Part shown: piece by piece, positions 63,483 to 64,000 of the stretch
How positions within the stretch are numbered: position 1 is the stretch's first letter
Layout: every line of letters starts with the position of its first letter
Origin: an uncultured Clostridia bacterium
Lineage (GTDB): Bacteria > Bacillota > Clostridia > Oscillospirales > Ruminococcaceae
Length of the DNA: 64,000 bases
Direction of reading: 5' to 3'
Assembly (NCBI GenBank): GCA_947626755.1
Contig: CANQTP010000005.1
Location: 28,820 to 92,819, forward strand
Program-made: the position numbers and the translations under genes
Notes under the pieces: model-generated
The model's database searches: none
The model's input: only the letters and a program-made list of their open reading frames with translations
Told to the model about the DNA's origin: nothing

Positions 63483-64000
63483 TTACCTGCGAATTTTTTT
63501 AATAATAATCGGCGCAGCAAATTTCAAAACCGTAAAAGCTGCAAGAAAAATAAAGTAAGTCCCCACAAGATTTATAGGTATTTTTGCCTTAATTAAATCC
63601 CCACAAAATGTTATCACACCTAAATCTGTAAGCACAGCGGCGAGGTACGCTTTATCAAATAATTCCGATAATTCGTATTGAAATTTATCATAAAAAGCGC
63701 ATATAGGAAATGCGGCAAGAAAAAGCAAAAATAAAATTACTGCAATAATAACAATTATGAGTAAAATCAAAATTATCCACCACAATATTTTTTGTACAGT
63801 CGGATCATCTGCGTAAACAGAAAGTCCCGCCGCTTTTATCACAAACCATTTTATGCCTCCGAATATTACAGCAAAAATTTTTTCGATACTTTTTCCTGCC
63901 GTGATAAAATCATTCCGCACAATATCATTTCTGAAAATTGCAAGAACGGTAATTCCAACAGCGTACAAAAAAGGCACAAAGAAAACTGCTGAATTTATTA
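63483..64000 (-). CDS. DUF6040-like membrane protein (5' partial)
   Basis: At least 165 residues, open to the right edge, so the true start may be outside (a GTG at 63977 is internal or alternative). Hydrophobic segments: residues near 5-20, 30-50 (IFAVIFGGIKWFVIKAAG), a long one LWWIILILLIIVIIAVILFL, and LVGTYFIFLAAFTVLKF before a basic end IIIKKIRR. Resembles membrane proteins of serine-recombinase ICEs (DUF6040 by memory, not certain). Same operon direction as the recombinase. Confidence 0.6.
   Translation of the reverse strand, partial: INSAVFFVPFLYAVGITVLAIFRNDIVRNDFITAGKSIEKIFAVIFGGIKWFVIKAAGLSVYADDPTVQKILWWIILILLIIVIIAVILFLLFLAAFPICAFYDKFQYELSELFDKAYLAAVLTDLGVITFCGDLIKAKIPINLVGTYFIFLAAFTVLKFAAPIIIKKIRR

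Larger units (their letters stand above)
61576..64000. mobile_element. Serine-recombinase element inserted into the helicase gene (partial)
   Basis: Homology of the helicase ends after SGTP (about 61575), and a large serine recombinase gene begins its 3' end at 61652 on the other strand, as expected for an element whose recombinase lies at its end. Two more minus-strand genes follow. The far end and the rest of the helicase are outside the window. The exact crossover is not known; GGAACGCCC at 61570-61578 is the candidate core region. Confidence 0.7.

Overview
The window looks like a chromosomal stretch of a gut Bacillota, most likely an Oscillospiraceae relative such as Ruminococcus. I infer this from the mix of Tn1549/CTn-type conjugation families (PrgI, Maff2, PcfB, CD1108, DUF4315, DUF4366), the strong AAGGAGG ribosome sites and the gene style. 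No rRNA or tRNA gene was seen, and species cannot be fixed from the sequence alone.

Layout. (1) Positions 1-16448, minus strand: most of an integrative conjugative element (ICE), running off the left edge. From its start it carries a repeat-bearing protein, a replication-initiator-like protein, PcfB, VirD4, a Maff2 pilin-like protein, a VirB6-like channel, PrgI, VirB4, two tiny membrane proteins, CD1108, DUF4315, DUF4366, topoisomerase III and an ArdC/zincin protein. A two-gene plus-strand cassette (7392-8084) interrupts it. (2) Positions 16739-26114: a lactose/galactose operon with a divergent AraC regulator, a GPH sugar transporter, lacZ and the Leloir genes galK, galE and galT. (3) Positions 26115-27900: debris, with a 5'-truncated metallophosphoesterase, the first 24 codons of an endonuclease/exonuclease/phosphatase gene behind a consensus promoter, and several hairpins. 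(4) Positions about 27740-61575, plus strand: a second, diverged ICE with the same gene order (PcfB, VirD4, Maff2-like, VirB6, PrgI, VirB4, CD1108-like, TopB), then an accessory block: a GGDEF protein, a PAPS-reductase-like protein, a Toprim protein, a cytosine DNA methyltransferase, a small adenine-methyltransferase-like protein, an OB-like protein and a very large methylase/helicase. A minus-strand YoeB/RelB toxin-antitoxin cassette interrupts it. (5) From about 61575 to the right edge: a third element with a large serine recombinase, which has cut the helicase gene right after its SGTP motif.

How it works together. Each ICE encodes the core of a Gram-positive type IV secretion system: coupling protein VirD4 with PcfB, ATPase VirB4, membrane channel VirB6/PrgI, pilin-like Maff2, CD1108-type bitopic protein, and TopB. 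No relaxase or tyrosine integrase is visible for either, so both are incomplete in this window. The sugar operon would import lactose, split it, and feed galactose to UDP-glucose metabolism.

Most unusual are a 17-bp palindrome repeated six times in the second ICE, including in-frame insertions inside genes; a tandem pair of structured terminator RNAs between virD4 and the pilin gene; a four-hairpin leader before virB4; an ICE-borne GGDEF protein fused to small repeat modules found across both elements; and the recombinase-interrupted helicase.
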